In this document: positions 37,374 to 50,287 of the stretch, piece after piece
How the letters are laid out: every line of letters begins with the position of its first letter
Position numbering within the stretch: the first letter of the stretch is position 1
DNA from: Heterodera schachtii
Lineage: Eukaryota > Nematoda > Chromadorea > Rhabditida > Heteroderidae
Direction: 5' to 3'
Assembly: GCA_023374025.1 (NCBI GenBank)
Contig: SIJG01000131.1
Location: 62,001 to 126,000 of the forward strand
DNA: 64,000 nucleotides
Position numbers and translations under genes: made by a program
The notes under the pieces: model-generated
What the model saw: only the letters and a program-made list of their open reading frames with translations
Database searches by the model: none
Told to the model about the DNA's origin: nothing

Positions 37374-38313
37374 GTAATAATTCGCGAAAAGCAAATTGCG
37401 CTTGCTAAAATAAATGTTGCCCGTCCATTAGGAAAAAAAAATTAAATTTAAATTTTTAAGCAATGGCCAAGTGTTTGCTGTTGTTTTATGCTAGCAAAAT
37501 CAGGCATTCCGATGAATTTGAGGTTATTATACACAAAAAAAACTTAAATTAAATTTTATTATTTTATACTCGGCATTTTTAAATTTATTAGAAAATATTG
37601 TCCCTAAAAATAAAAATAATTACATTTTAAAAATTGAAATAAATGTTTACAAATTAGAAATATTTATAGCATTTAACGTTAACATTTTCTGATTTGCTTA
37701 AGGTTTTTAATGCATATAAATACATTTGGTCCTTTGTCTTGGATCCTCTGTGGGTCCTTTGTCACTGTTGATTCTTTGTCTGTGGCTTCTTTGTCACTCT
37801 TGGTCCTTTGTATGTATGGAATATAGTAGGGATGTGCAAGAGTCTCGGTTCCCGACTCGGGAAATTTCTCGGGTTTTTCCTTCCCGGTCTCGGGTTTTTA
37901 GTTACGGAAACCGAGAAATTTTTACACTGTTAAGGATGACTATTTCGGGGGGGAGGAGGTCGCCAGCGATTACTGAATTTTGAATATATTTTTAACAAAA
38001 TTTATAAAAAAAAATCCCAAAAAATTTTCCCGTCGGCGTCTATCGGCGCCGCCATGCAACAAATGTCCCCTAAAATTCAAAAGTTAACCTAAAATTTGCC
38101 ATGCTAAAATTGGCCGTTTTGGTGAAAATCTTTTTACGATTATGCCATCACAAATGAATATATTTATGAATAAAGCTATATGGTTGAATGCACTTTTGTG
38201 AAAAATCAGATTAATGTAGTTTACAAAAATTATTATATTTTATTACAAAAATATTATGATTTGTATTTATAAAAATTATTATATTTTAATACAGAGTATA
38301 ATCATGTTTGTAG

Positions 38314-38855
38314 ATTATAAATGAGACGGTGGAAGATGATGACACACCGAAGGCGGAGGAGAAGGACATGGCCATGGCAAAGGCACTTGGCAAAACGTAC
38401 TTTTGGCGCCAAATGATTGATGGATGGGGGGAACTGCAGCGAGGAGTCATTGCAAGTACGGAACAATAATCATATGGCAAACATATGAATGATGCTCAAA
38501 AAATAAGTTGTGAACATTGGAAAGTGATGGCAATGATAACCGATGGATATGTGAAAAATTTGGAAGACCGAGGTCAACAAAAAACGAAAAAGTTTCACAA
38601 GAAGGTCAAAACATTTTTTAATACAAATTTCTTAAAATCTATTTTTTCAATTAAGTGAAACCAGAATTTGTAATGAATGCTGGAGAAGAAGATGCAGCTG
38701 ATAAATTGATTTATGAAAAACGGGAAATTCGATTGAGCTCATCAATGGAAGCAATAAAAATAGCTTTTAAAGAAATGTTTGTTGAATTCGTTGACAAAGA
38801 GTACATGGATGGAATTGAGGCAACTTTTATAAATTTTTATATTATTTTAGCTTAA
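38314..38855 (+). pseudogene. Broken protein-coding remnant
   Basis: A frame from 38314 reads ETVEDDDTPKAEEKDMAMAK, then GKTYFWRQMIDGWGELQRG, is interrupted by TAA at 38467-38469, continues as HMNDAQKISCEHWKVMAMIT, and meets TGA at 38656. In the +1 frame it resumes KPEFVMNAGEEDAADKLIYE and runs to 38855, where the sequence merges into the repeat at 38843-39925. The protein-like composition with one stop and one shift suggests a decayed gene or a fragment captured by a transposon. Alternatively, it is a gene with introns I could not place. Family not recognised. Confidence 0.4.
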
Positions 38856-39925
38856 ATTTTTTTTTATTATTCATAATAATAATTTTATGTGCTTTTTTAT
38901 TTCTTTTTATCATAAATATTTTTGTATAGAATTAATTAAAAACGCATAAGGCATTTAAAATGGCCAATTTTCGGTGAAAACCTGTAAAAATAGTCAAAAT
39001 TTCAAATTTTTCCTCTGACGCTTAGCCCCCAAAAATAGTGGATTTTATTCAAAAAAATGTTCAAAAATTCTGATCACCTTTCTTTTTTTTGTTTTCGAAT
39101 CATCTTTTTTTTCGCGGCGCTCTTTTTCTAAAGGCTTTTAGGAAAAAGATGTCCGGCGGTGCCGATAGGCGCCGCCGAAAAAAATTTTGAAAATTTGAAT
39201 GGGTATGTTAACAGATTTTGTCCAAAAAATGATAAATTTTTCGATTTTGATCCAAATTTTTTTAAGAAAAATAAGGTTTTTTGTGGCACCGGCGATGCCG
39301 ATAGGCAGCGCCGGGCGAATTTTGAAATATAAGTTCTATTTTGTAACAGATTTTCACCAAAAAATTTATGAATTTCTGATAATTTTCTGTTTTTTATGGT
39401 TTTTTGTCAAAATAATTTTGAAATATATTAAATTTTGATGATTCAGTAAAAAAAATTGAATTTTTAATTTTAACTAAAGGAAAATTGGGTTAAATACGTC
39501 AATAAATTATGTCAAGAATGATTGATTTTCATGGGTATTTTTGGTTTAAAAAATCCTATTAATCATAAAAAATAAATTTAAAAAAAAACGTCAACCGGTA
39601 TAGAACTCATAAGAAAAGTACTGTTATTGATGAAGCAATAACCGCTATACCACACAATACACGGATAAACAAAAGCAAATTTACTTTATTTAACATATTG
39701 GCAAAATGTAAAAAATTCAAATTTTGTTTAAATTTTTTGCCTTTCCTCAACAAAAATGCCATTCTTAGGGGTGTATATTTAACCCCCCGAGTCGGGGTTA
39801 ATTAAGGGTCGGGGTCGGGGTTGTCGGGGTTGGAAGCGTCGGGGTTCGGGGTCGGGGTTAACCCCGAAAATGGCCAAAAATGTCGGGGTTCGGGGTCGGG
39901 GCGGGGTCGGGGTTGCAACCCTAAG
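38843..39925. mobile_element. Second copy of the G-rich-ended repeat
   Basis: Co-linear with about 85-985: the same TTATTATTCATAATAATA start, GC hairpins at about 39147-39175 and 39283-39310, the motif AACCGGTATAGAACTC at 39593, and a terminal block of GGGGTCGGGGTT repeats ending GTTGCAACCCTA. No matching left terminus was found, so the left border is only where similarity to the first copy begins. No transposase seen. Confidence 0.6.
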
Positions 39926-40544
39926 TGAAACCATTATGCCAAAAAAGGACATTCGCGCACTAATTTTTCACGAATTTTTTATGGCAAAAATGTTATAACA
40001 AAAAACTATTTTTTTCTGAAAAAATCAGACCAGTAGAATCCAGATATGCTCTTAAATTTGACCTGACTTTGCTACTTGAGCTTGTACTGGTTATACTCCA
40101 TGCACGAACTTGGAGCTGTACAGGTTCAGTCAGAATCCAGAGATCAAATCTAAGGCTATATTCGGACTCGAAACTCCATAAATTCGGAGACAAAGTTAAA
40201 GTATTAAAAATGGAAGCCCTAAAAATAAACAAATTCAGATTTAAACAAAATGTGCGAACAAGGAAAAGAACCTTAGCCAAACTGGAATATAAAGTTTGCT
40301 GATGCACTCACTACAAAGGAATTGGAAAATTTGAAAGTGAAGGACCCGTGTGAGGAGGCAAAACTGAAATTGGTGAAGAAGAAGAAAACCAAAAAAGAAC
40401 GAAAAAGGCATGGAAGAACAGCAGAAAAATGAAAAACAAATTGGAGGAAAGTCAAATGTGAAAAAGAGGGAAAAGAGAGCAAACCAAAAGTGAAGAAAGT
40501 GGAACAGGAAAAAAGAACGAAAAATGCGAGAAAAAGTGATCAGT

Positions 40545-40604
40545 TAAGTGAGAGAGAGAGAGAGAGAGAGAGAGAGGGTGACTGAGAGAGAGAGAGAGTT
40601 AGTG

Positions 40605-40649
<45 letters not shown>

Positions 40650-40674
40650 GACTGAGAGAGAGAGAGAGTTAGTG

Positions 40675-40712
<38 letters not shown>
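40545..40712. repeat. GA microsatellite with an internal duplication
   Basis: Long (GA)n interrupted twice by the same GGGTGACTGAGAG…GTTAGTGAGC spacer, so a block of about 70 bp has been duplicated within the array. Confidence 0.8.
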
Positions 40713-40715
<3 letters not shown>

Positions 40716-42465
40716 TGAAGTGAAGTGGAAAAAGAAAGTGATCAGCCAAACGAAAGTTAATTTTAGTTTATGATCAACCAGCCAACCAAACGATCACTCT
40801 TTCCTTTTTTTATTCTGTCATAAATTTTTCGGGTATTTTATACAATTTCGCAACTTTTTCTTCGGTATAAACTTCTGGCATTTATTAACTGTTGTTTTGA
40901 GTTCACCCATGATAGCCACTGATTTTTAGAGCATATTTCGACGATTTTTTGGAAATTTTCACAAGAAAAATGTTGTTCAATGATGAAATTTTTTTGATAT
41001 TTTGCAGGTAGTAGAGATTTCTAACAAATAAGCGATATCGAATTATATCTTTCTACAATTTATAATGAAATTTTTTGATGATCAAAAATTCTGACCAAAA
41101 CTTTCTTAGATCAATTTTGGCTATAACTTTGTTCAAACTTGATGACATTTTTTGAAATTAGGTGATTTAATAGAGAGCTTTTAGTACTATCGAATGATAC
41201 CGAGAATAGTCAGTTTCTGTTAAAAAATTTTAATTTGATGGTTTTTTATATAACGCCCTTATGGAGTATTAAAATCTATTGAAAATAAATTCGAACTTTT
41301 CTTTCTTTTTTTTTTGACATCAAATGCCTAAATTTCGATCCGCAAATGTAGCACTAGTTTTAGGATGCTTATCACACTAATTTTTTGCGCAGTGTTTTTC
41401 AACAAAATTTTTTTGGGGAACAAAGACGGGGGGGGGGGGGGGGGGGGGTTCGCTCGCCGCCTAACGGGAAATTGTTTAAATTTTGATCAATTTCTTAAGA
41501 GATTTCGTCAAAAAAGGACCAAATCTGTCTTTTTTGGGTCACTTTTTTTAAAGAATTAATTAGGTGGAGGCCGGTCAGCCGGCGAACTCGTTAGGCAACG
41601 CCGGAAATATTTTCACAAATTTCGATGAATTTTGCGATGAAAATTTTGAAAATTTAATAAATTTTATTGCGAATTATTAGAAGAAAATTTTGAGAAATTT
41701 TTTATCCTAAATTTTGGAAAAATTTAACTCATTTTATGTACATTTTTATGCTATTTTGTTGCTTATTTTATGCGCATTTATTGCAATTTCTGTACGTATT
41801 GCGCTCCGGCTAAGCATTATTCAATGATTAGAAAACATTTTTCTTTGATCAATTTACCAAAAAATGCTGGAGGGAGCGGGACTGATCAAACATTGCCAAG
41901 TGATTACGACTGACTAATTGTTGGCATTACAAAAAATTTCCCCCTCATTTGTTCATTTTCCGGCAACAAAATTTTTTGGCTGCTGTGCTGTTCTTTCATT
42001 CATTCAACATGTCCCGAGAACTTTCTCGAGAGTTTTACTACATTATTTTGTGTTTGTTTGTTTTTCGTTAATTCCCGCCACTTAAAATTGTCGTACATTG
42101 CCCTCCCTCACCCATCAGCAGCTTGTAAAATTGGCTTTTCCTTCTGCTTCATCACAATGCTTTTTGCTTGCTTCAATCTTTACATTAGCGCAGGTCGCCG
42201 ACTTCCAATTTGTTTAAATTTGAAATTTTGAACTTTCATTGGATAGCGGCGCTGTTAAGTGCCGTCATTGTGTTTCGATAAAAGGGGGTTCCAAAATTTG
42301 CCGCTTTTACCAGTCTTGATTAAAATTTGCGCGATTGCGGACTGCGGCAAATTTTTGGAAAACCAAATTTCGGCATTTGATTTTCATGGAAAGTTTTTTT
42401 TAATTTATGAGCAAGACTATTAATTAAAATACCGATAATAAGTTATCTGAGCGTGTAATACATTA

Positions 42466-42570
42466 TTCTGGCGCAAAAATTGCCGGAATAAATAATGCCA
42501 CAATTTCGGTCCCTCAAAATTGCCGGAATAAATAATGCCGAAATTTCGGTCCCCAAAAATTGGCGGAATG
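42466..42570. repeat. Short tandem repeat, about 53 bp period
   Basis: AAAATTGCCGGAATAAATAA followed by TGCC and TTTCGGTCCC occurs twice, with a third partial copy (AAAATTGGCGGAATG). Confidence 0.7.
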
Positions 42571-42698
42571 CGGGATGCAAATCTGGATTATGAGCATTCA
42601 CTGGTCCCATAAACCGGTTTTAATCAAAATTAAAATTAAAAATAAATTTTGAGTTATAAACATTTTGGAACAAGTCGTGCCGTGCCCTTCATTAATTA

Positions 42699-44145
42699 AT
42701 GGAAGCAACAGCACCAATGGCCACTTCTACGGATGAGGGCGGAAGTCCGAGGGCAAATATGGAGGAGGGATTGTTGTCATTGCCCCGCGACTCGGTGACT
42801 TTGTCAGTGCCAAGCAGCAGACTGAAAATGCCAAGACGGTCCAAAGGTAAGTACCACCACTTAATTGGCCCATGGGTGTGATGGACAAATTCCTGCCTCT
42901 CGAAATGAATAGTAAAAAATTTTAATTTTTGGTAAATTATCAAATTTTTTCTAAATTTTTGGGCCAATTTTTTCTCAATAAAATTTAATAAAATGTTGGT
43001 TTTCCCCAGTTTTTCCCATATTTGCTGTACCTTTGCACTCTATCCCTCAAGAATTAAATGAAATGAATGTGAAAAGAGCAGGAGAGAGAAAATGAAAATT
43101 ATAGATGCAGAGCGGAAGGGGGAAAGAGAACGGGCGAGAGAGAGAAAAGTGAGGGAGAGAGAGAGAGCGATAGAAATTGAAAGTAGAGAAAGCATAGAGA
43201 CAAAACTGGCACAAAAGGCATAAAGTATTGTGAAAATAAATAGCTAATTCATATAATAAGGTAGCGAGAGAGAGAGAGAGATAGACGAGAGAAAGAACAA
43301 GGAGAGAGAAACAGAGAGAGAGAGATATAAAGAGAGAAAGAAAGAGAGAGTCTGAGTGCAAAGAGATGTGTGCCAATTTATTTGCTAATTCCTTTGTTTG
43401 CCGCCGCCATTTTATGCCAATGGCCATGTAATGAAAAGCCATTTTCATTATTACAGAGGACAGGTTGTTGTCGGCATTAGGACCATTCATTTATTTGTTC
43501 GTGCCAAAGTCATCCCATCCCATTAAACCCACAAATTCATTTAAAAAAAATGTTTTTTGTTCGCCAATTAGAAAGCTTGGCGTTCCATCGCGACCCGTTC
43601 AATCGGCCGGAATTGGTGCACACCTTGCGCGGGCGTGAGCTTGTACTGTTTGTGTTACTGTACGCAATCGGTGTGATTGCCATTGTGTTCATATTTGGTG
43701 AGTGCTTTTTTGTGTGGCATTTTGCCGAAATTGCCAAAAAACAAAAAATGTTCCCTTGAGAATTAATCTATTTAAAAAATTGAATTGTGGATTTCTATTT
43801 TAAACCGATTTTTTCCGTCTAAAAGCTTTTAGTGATTTTAATGAATTTTAAGAAATTATTTTTGTCTCTGTGAAAAAAGGGCAAAAATTTAAATGAAAAA
43901 TAATATTTTTTCATTTTTATGTCAATTTTAAAAATTATTAAATTAAGTTTCAATCAAAATTAAAAAATGGCAAAATTTATCAATAACAATTACGAAAAGC
44001 AGAGTGTACAATGCCCGTGTTTTGGATCAATGATCAAAGTCGCGCAGAGCAGCGCCGTCGTGCCGCAATTGTGGTCCGATCGGCACAGAAAGTGATGCTG
44101 GACCGAGAAATGCCATCGTCAATTGGCCCACTCAGAAAGACATGA
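42699..44145 (+). CDS. Small single-pass membrane protein, three exons
   Basis: Exons are 42699-42846, 43572-43697 and 44003-44145, all junctions phase 1, with consensus donors GTAAGT and GTGAGT; the product is 138 aa. The first 49 residues are Ser/Glu-rich and look cytoplasmic (DEGGSPRANMEEG), ending in basic PRRSK. Exon 2 gives FHRDPFNRPELVHTLRGREL followed by a transmembrane helix, VLFVLLYAIGVIAIVFIF (about residues 73-90). Exon 3 is short and Arg-rich (DQSRAEQRRRAAIVVRSAQK). The third acceptor is a tandem site (AAAAGCAG) that can add or drop one Ala without changing frame. Arg on both sides of the helix leaves orientation open. I do not recognise the family. An open segment at 44627-44688 behind TTAATTAG could be an alternative last exon. 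Confidence 0.55.
43060..43350. repeat. GA-rich low-complexity tract
   Basis: Interrupted GAGAGA runs inside intron 1 of the membrane-protein gene; open frames on the minus strand here are Ser/Leu low complexity and not taken as coding. Confidence 0.7.
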
Positions 44146-44758
44146 GCAAAAAGAAGTGATCAGTGAAAGAAAATCAGCAAATTTGATCAAAATTTTTAAT
44201 GCGTGCTTATAGTTAATTAGATTTATTTAATAAAGGGTATTTTTTATTTTCTAAAAGAATCGGAGTGAAACAAATCGAAACATAATTTAATTTTTGTTAT
44301 AAATTCATTTTGTATTTTGCATTAAAAAATAGGAAATTTATTTATTTTTTTTTTATAAAATTGCTTATTTTTAGGCTTTCATAAAATGTTGTTTTAGAAA
44401 TTTATATAAAAATTCTTTTTTTTTGATTTAGTTTAGAAATGAATTTTTTATTTATTGGAAAATAAAAATTGCTTTATTATATATTTCTGCGTTTCAATTT
44501 TTCGCATTTAAATCCATATTTTTAATGAACAACAAAGTTTTTCTGGATAAATCTGTTTTTATATCTCCTTTTATCTCTCTCCTTTCATATGCATTCGATA
44601 TCCACATCATCGCATTAATTAGGTGCTCGAAATGCCAGCAGAATTGATCCACCCAATTCGGGGCATAACTTTGAAGCGCACTGATTGGCTCTGCTGTTGT
44701 TCCCTGAGGCATTTTTTGTTTCAAAATTTTAAATTATTCAACATCAAAAGGTTGTTGC

Positions 44759-46816
44759 TCACTTGTCCTCCTTTTTCGGCACCGTTTCTTCATGTGCCGC
44801 TTCCTCCGAATAGCAATCGCACTCTCCGGGCGGTCCGTCGGGGCCCGGAGGTCCCGGCGGACCCGCAGTTCCAACATTATCCTTGTAATTGCTGGAAGAA
44901 AAATGGGAAATATAATTCATAATTAGGGCTTAAGCCTTATAATGAGTTCGAGAATTTAGACCGAGAATCACTCCAAGGAATTTGAGACCGAAAATGGCCC
45001 AAAGGGTCGAACTGAGAAAAGACCAAAAGAATTGATACCTAAAAGGAGCCGATGATTCTAAACTATGCTTAAAACCTCAAGAATTGATCGAGAATTGAGT
45101 TTAAGTATCTAGGATTAACCCATAGAATCGAGACCGAGATTAGAACATAAGGGTCGAAATGACAAAGATAAAGAGTTGATAACGAAATGGACAACGAGAT
45201 TCAAACCTATATTTAATCCCCTAAGAATTGATTAACCCCTGAGAATTGAGTCCAAGCGTCTAGGAGCAACCCCAAGAATCGAGACCGAGATTAGACCCTA
45301 AGACTCGAAACTGAGAATTGAGATAAAATCGAACCCATCGCTTTCAACGCTATGATCATAACGCTTCTCCCGTTCCGCTTCTTTCTTTTCTTCCGTTTCC
45401 TCCTTTCTTTTGTACTCTTCCTTCTCTTCGCTTTTACCGGCATAGCCTTCCACCGGTGACGGACATTTGCCTGGTTTGCCCGGAGGGCCCGGTGGCCCGG
45501 CGGGGCCGGCATCGCCGGGGGGCCCCACTGGGCATTTTTTGTCGGCAAACGCAGCCCGAGCAGCTCTGATCACTACCGCATCCTGGACAATTTTAAATTT
45601 TTCCTTATTTTGTTTCAAAGATTCCCATATAATATTCTACCGCAAACTCCGACATGACCGATCTTTTGCTAGGCGTATACTTGGGTGGTCTTGTTCCATA
45701 TTTTGATGTAGTGGTGTCATATTTCGGGGTCGTCGTGCCGTACTTAGAAGTTGTGGTGTCGTATTTTGAAGTCGTGGTGTCGCATTCCGAAGTCGTAGTG
45801 CCGTACTTGGAAGTCGTGGTGTCATATTTCGGGGTCGTCGTGCCGTATTTGGAAGTCGTGGTGTCGTACTTGGAAGTCGTAGTGCCGTACTTGGAAGTTG
45901 TGGTGTCATATTTTTGCGCCGTGGTGCCGTACTTGGAAGTCGTGGTGTCATATTCCGGCGTCGTCGTGCCGTACTTGGAAGTCGTGGTGTCATATTCCGG
46001 CGTCGTTGTGCCGTACTTGGATGTTGTGGTGCCATATTTGGAAGTTGTGGTGTCGTACTTGGGAGTTGTGGTGTCGTACTTGGATGTTGTGGTCCCATAT
46101 TTCGAAGTCGTTGTGTCATATTCTGGCGTTGTTGTGCCGTATTTAGAAGTCGTGGTGTCATATGTTGGTCTCATGGTGCCGTACTTGGAAGTCGTGGTGT
46201 CATATTCCGGCGTCGTAGTGCCGTACTTGGAAGTCGTGGTGTCATATTCCGGCGTCGTGGTGCCGTACTTGGAAGTCGTGGTGTCATATTCCGGCGTCGT
46301 TGTGCCGTACTTGGATGTTGTGGTGCCATATTTGGAAGTTGTGGTGTCGTACTTGGGAGTTGTGGTGTCGTACTTGGATGTTGTGGTCCCATATTTCGAA
46401 GTCGTTGTGTCATATTCTGGCGTTGTTGTGCCGTATTTAGAAGTCGTGGTGTCATATGTTGGTCTCATGGTGCCGTACTTGGAAGTCGTGGTGTCATATT
46501 CCGGCGTCGTAGTGCCGTACTTGGAAGTCGTGGTGTCATATTCCGGCGTCGTGGTGCCGTACCTGGAAGTCGTGGTGTCATAAGTTGGTCTCGTGGTGCC
46601 ATACTTGGAAGTCGTGGTGTCGTATTTGGGTGTTGTTGTTTTGCCGTATTTTGTCTTGGTCGGGCATTTCCCAGGTGGTCCAGGTTTTCCAGGCGGTCCC
46701 GGTGGACCGGTCGGTCCCTTTTTACCCGGCTTGCATTTCCATGCCTCGGTGCCGTACATGAACAGGCATAATCCGGCCAGAAGAAGGTAGAACTTCAACA
46801 GAATAGTGCCGACCAT
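44759..46816 (-). CDS. Secreted collagen-like / mucin-like hybrid protein, three exons
   Basis: Exons are 46816-45641, 45582-45335 and 44891-44759. Intron 1 is 58 bp (GTAGAA…TTGTCCAG, phase 0); intron 2 is about 443 bp (weak donor GTTCGA, acceptor TTCTTCCAG, phase 2). The product is 518 aa. A signal peptide covers about residues 1-25. Three short Gly-X-Y blocks, each closed by Cys, follow: GPTGPPGPPGKPGPPGKC near residue 35, CPVGPPGDAGPAGPPGPPGK after intron 1, and AGPPGPPGPDGPPGEC near the end. Between the first two lies an array of about 45 heptads of the type KY[DG]TTT[SP]. The tail is acidic, CDCYSEEAAHEE. Cys-bracketed collagen blocks are typical of nematode cuticle collagens. The Thr-rich array suggests O-glycosylation, and its regular Tyr could support tyrosine cross-links; both are inference. 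The collagen blocks are much shorter than in ordinary cuticle collagens. Confidence 0.72.
44940..45310. repeat. Minisatellite-like intronic repeat
   Basis: In intron 2 of the collagen-like gene. GAATCGAGACCGAGATTAGA with neighbouring sequence recurs about 151 bp apart (45110 and 45260 regions), among many GAGAATTGA words. Similar GTCTCGA words occur at 48540-48970. Confidence 0.6.
45690..46640 (-). repeat. 21-bp coding repeat array with a 294-bp higher-order repeat
   Basis: The heptad array of the collagen-like protein. Base unit 21 bp, usually paired as 42 bp (YDTTTSK + YGTTTPE). The block containing TATGTTGGTC at 46161 recurs at 46455, exactly 294 bp (98 residues) away, and the sequence between is nearly identical, so a segment of fourteen heptads was duplicated recently. 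The opposite strand is also open for long stretches because of the repeat. Confidence 0.88.
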
Positions 46817-47906
46817 TATAACAACTTAATAAAGTCATGCAAAAAAATTATTTATTCAAATTAAATAAATTGCAAAAAAATATTTATTCAAATTAAATAA
46901 ATTTTAAAAGTATGCAATTTTTGAAAATGATAATTAAATTATTTTTTATTTTTTAGTTTTTCTTAGGAAATTCTCGGAAAAGTGCCAAAATAGGATATTT
47001 CAAAGTTTAAGATTTAGGATTTATGACTCCAAAAATTTGACGTAAAAACCTGGGATACATTTTTAAATATTATCCGTAAGTTAAATTATTTCATTCAATA
47101 ATTTATTAAATAAATTTGTAGGTATGAATATTATATTTTTTAAATTAAAATAACTTATTTTATTATGTACAAAAATGCATTACTTCTTCAGTTTTTATAT
47201 ATTATGGGCGACCTTTTAATTAATTTTTTGCAGCAACTCCTCATTCGATTAAACAACATATATTTTTTCTTAATGAGATCATTTAGCGATGAATGGACAA
47301 AAATAAAAAATTATAAAATTATTTTTTCATTCAAATACAAATTTAGGCGTAGTTGCAAACTTGTTTTAGATTATTTTGTCGAATGATATTGGAACAAAAA
47401 TGCAAAAAATAAATAAATTTAATGGGTGCGCACATAACAATTAATTAATGAACTAATTAATTAATTGCGCAACAAATTTCCAATTGTGAAAAATAGTAAA
47501 AATAGGTGCAAAATAATGGTCACATTCGTTTATTTGTTGGTCAAATTGAAAATTCATGTCGAAGCGTGACAAAGCAATTAAAACAATCAAACTGGTATTA
47601 AATTTAATTAGTTTAATGTTTGTGTAATAAAAATTTTGAATTTTTGATTATTTTCTTAATTACCAATTTAATTTATTAGTATTTCTTCAAATAACTTTTT
47701 TATTTGGAAGGTAAAATTATTATTTTTTTTTTTTACGACAAACTAATGACCCATTTTTTGTTTGCTTAGGCTTATTTTTTTTAAATAAATTTTTGCAGTT
47801 TTTAAGCGAACAAATTAATTTTAGGCTAAAATTTCTGCAGCTATCTAAATAAAACTGACGCATTAATGCTGTATTTAATCAGAATTTCTGTCTCATTATT
47901 ATCAAA
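46817..47906. other. Divergent intergenic region
   Basis: Lies between the 5' ends of the minus-strand collagen-like gene and the plus-strand thaumatin-like gene A, so it should hold both promoters. AT-rich, no clear element identified. Confidence 0.5.
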
Positions 47907-50256
47907 ATGGCGTCATTTATTTTGCTTATTATTTTGATCATTACGAAAGGTTTGAAATTGGTTTAAAACTTATTTAATAAAAATAAAATAAAAAATTTAA
48001 TTTAGTTAATAACTCAATTGGACAGCATTCTGGTATCAATGGTAACGATCTTATGCAATATTAAAAAATGAAATAACACTAATTATCTAATAAAATAATT
48101 CATTTAAATTTATATTTTTTTCTATGAAAATTTTTAATTTAAATTAAAACGAGTTGAAAAACATATTTTAATAATTAATAAAAATAAAAAATAATGAAAT
48201 ATTTTATAAGATATATTCAATAATATATGAATAAACAAATGTATTTAAATAATTTTAATATTTTGTGTATTTATAAAACAACTTTTGGCATCAAATTTAA
48301 AAATTTATATATTTTTTAAACTGAATGATTTTTTTTAAATAATTAACCCTAATAAAATTGATCAGTTGTTCCTAATTAACAGATGTCCAATTAACGTTGG
48401 TCAACGGTTGTCCATACAAAATTTATGTTGCCGGTGCGGTGCAAGTGAATTTGACGGTCAATGAAAGACAAACAAAAAATGTGCCGTCAGTGAGCACAGC
48501 GCAACGATTATGGGCCAACACTGACTGTGACAGCGAAGTAAGGAGTAATTGCTCAAGAGTCGAGTTCTCGACTCTCTTGGTCAATTGTCGATTTAAATAT
48601 TAAGAGAAATTTCGGGCCCAGGTTCATTCTCTCTATTTGAAAAATCGTCGGTCTCGACAATAATCGTCATTATTGGAAAATTGTTGGTTGGTCTTATTTT
48701 TAGGGGAATTCTCGGTATTGGACAAATGGTCGGTCTCAAGGATAATTCTCATTCTTGGGCATTATCCGTATCAATCTTGGGACAATTCTCTGTATCAACT
48801 CTTGAGACAATTCTCTGTCTTGGAATAATTGTCGGTCTTTTTTCTTTGGCGATTCTCGGTCTGGGTTAATTGTCGATCTCAAGGATAATTCTCATTCTTG
48901 AACATTATCGGTCTGAGAGGACAATGCCAATTTTCGTCTCGGTCTCGAGTCTTGGAAATTTTCAATTATGGAATAGCATTAGAAATCGTTTTACTTACAA
49001 GCACCCTTAAGATGTACAAATGAACATTATTTTTTGAAAATTTTTTAAAATAAATTCTTAGCCTTTTTATGCAATAAATAATTAATTTCCAAGTTTATGT
49101 CGACACTCAAAAGATGCTCACGGCAAAAGATTTAATTTTTAGCTCCTTGAATATCTCGTGAAACATTTATTTTCCAAAAGTTAAATATAAATTTAGCCAA
49201 TGCTTCATGAGTCCTTGCATTAAAACGCTTAATTAATTACCTGTTTCTCTGAGACTTAATTTTTTTTAATTTAGTTTTAAAGCGCTTATAAAGGTTAGAT
49301 TATTGAAAAATTCAGTGAAAAATTTTGGAAAATTTTCGATTACAGCTAAGAGTTTGCCATTTTTGCTATTTTCCCAGGTTTAAGCCTATATTCTGGGAAT
49401 TTTCGCCTCCAAAAAACCTTGCTAAGATTTAATTCTGGTCATAATTACAATTTACTTTTACTAGTTTTTCTATTGTATTTTTCTAAAATATAAAATTTGA
49501 AAAAGTTAAAAAAAAAATTGAAAATTACGGATTATCGATTACGGGAAATTACGGCGTTCTTGGACCCCCGTAATTAGGGATTACGGATTTCCGTAATTGC
49601 AAAACCCAGTTACTTGCAGCCCTGATTTCAACCCTTAATTACCTATAATTAATGTGTCCTTTTTGCCAGAACAACCCTTTGTGCAACCTCCAAGCAGCTA
49701 TGCCACCAATTTCACTCTTCGAATGGACCTTTGATGCGGATGGGAAACAAACATATGATGTCAGTTATGTGGACGGTGCCAATGTGCCGATCAGTGTACG
49801 GGTGCCGAATTGTCCTGGTGTCAATTTCAACAAAACATTGGGCAACAGTTTGGACACTTTGGTCGACCAGTTGCCCGATGCAATGAAAATGGATGCATTT
49901 GGTGTAAGTTTTATTGGCACAATTAGGGAGTAAATTAGCAACAAAAAACATTAATGAAAAGGGTAGGGTTGGAGTTAGTGAGATTGTTTATTTCTAAGAT
50001 TTATTATTTTAATTTACTTTTAAATGAGTCCTACCCATGATTTAATATATTTTTTTTATTGTATGCGCCAAATTGTTAAAATTTTCAGCCGATTCGAAAA
50101 TTTTAACTCTAATATTTTCCATTGATTTCAAATTTTCAAAAACTTCTTGGGTGCTCAATTTTTGGTCATATATTTTTTTTTTCTCATTCTTCCTGTTTTA
50201 CTCTCTCCACCTTCTCCCTCTTCTCTCACATAATCCTTCCCCCTTCTTTCTCTCCA

Positions 50257-50287
<31 letters not shown>

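Larger units (their letters stand above)
39926..42698. other. Intergenic with simple repeats, no gene seen
   Basis: Contains a GA microsatellite (40545-40712), a long G run (41428-41450) followed by GC-rich hairpin sequence to about 41620, and a short tandem repeat at 42466-42570. 40300-40530 is Lys/Glu-coding-like purine-rich sequence without a supported frame. Confidence 0.45.

Noticed and set aside
44627..44688. Possible exon after TTAATTAG reading ARNASRIDPPNSGHNFEAH
   Set aside because: Phase fits an alternative end of the membrane-protein gene, but the standard third exon already has a stop and no donor leads here; kept only as a note.
45654..46771. Long plus-strand frames (309 and 285 codons) opposite the collagen-like gene
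   Set aside because: They are the mirror of a 21-bp repeat that is open in several frames; the minus strand has signal peptide, collagen blocks and splice sites.
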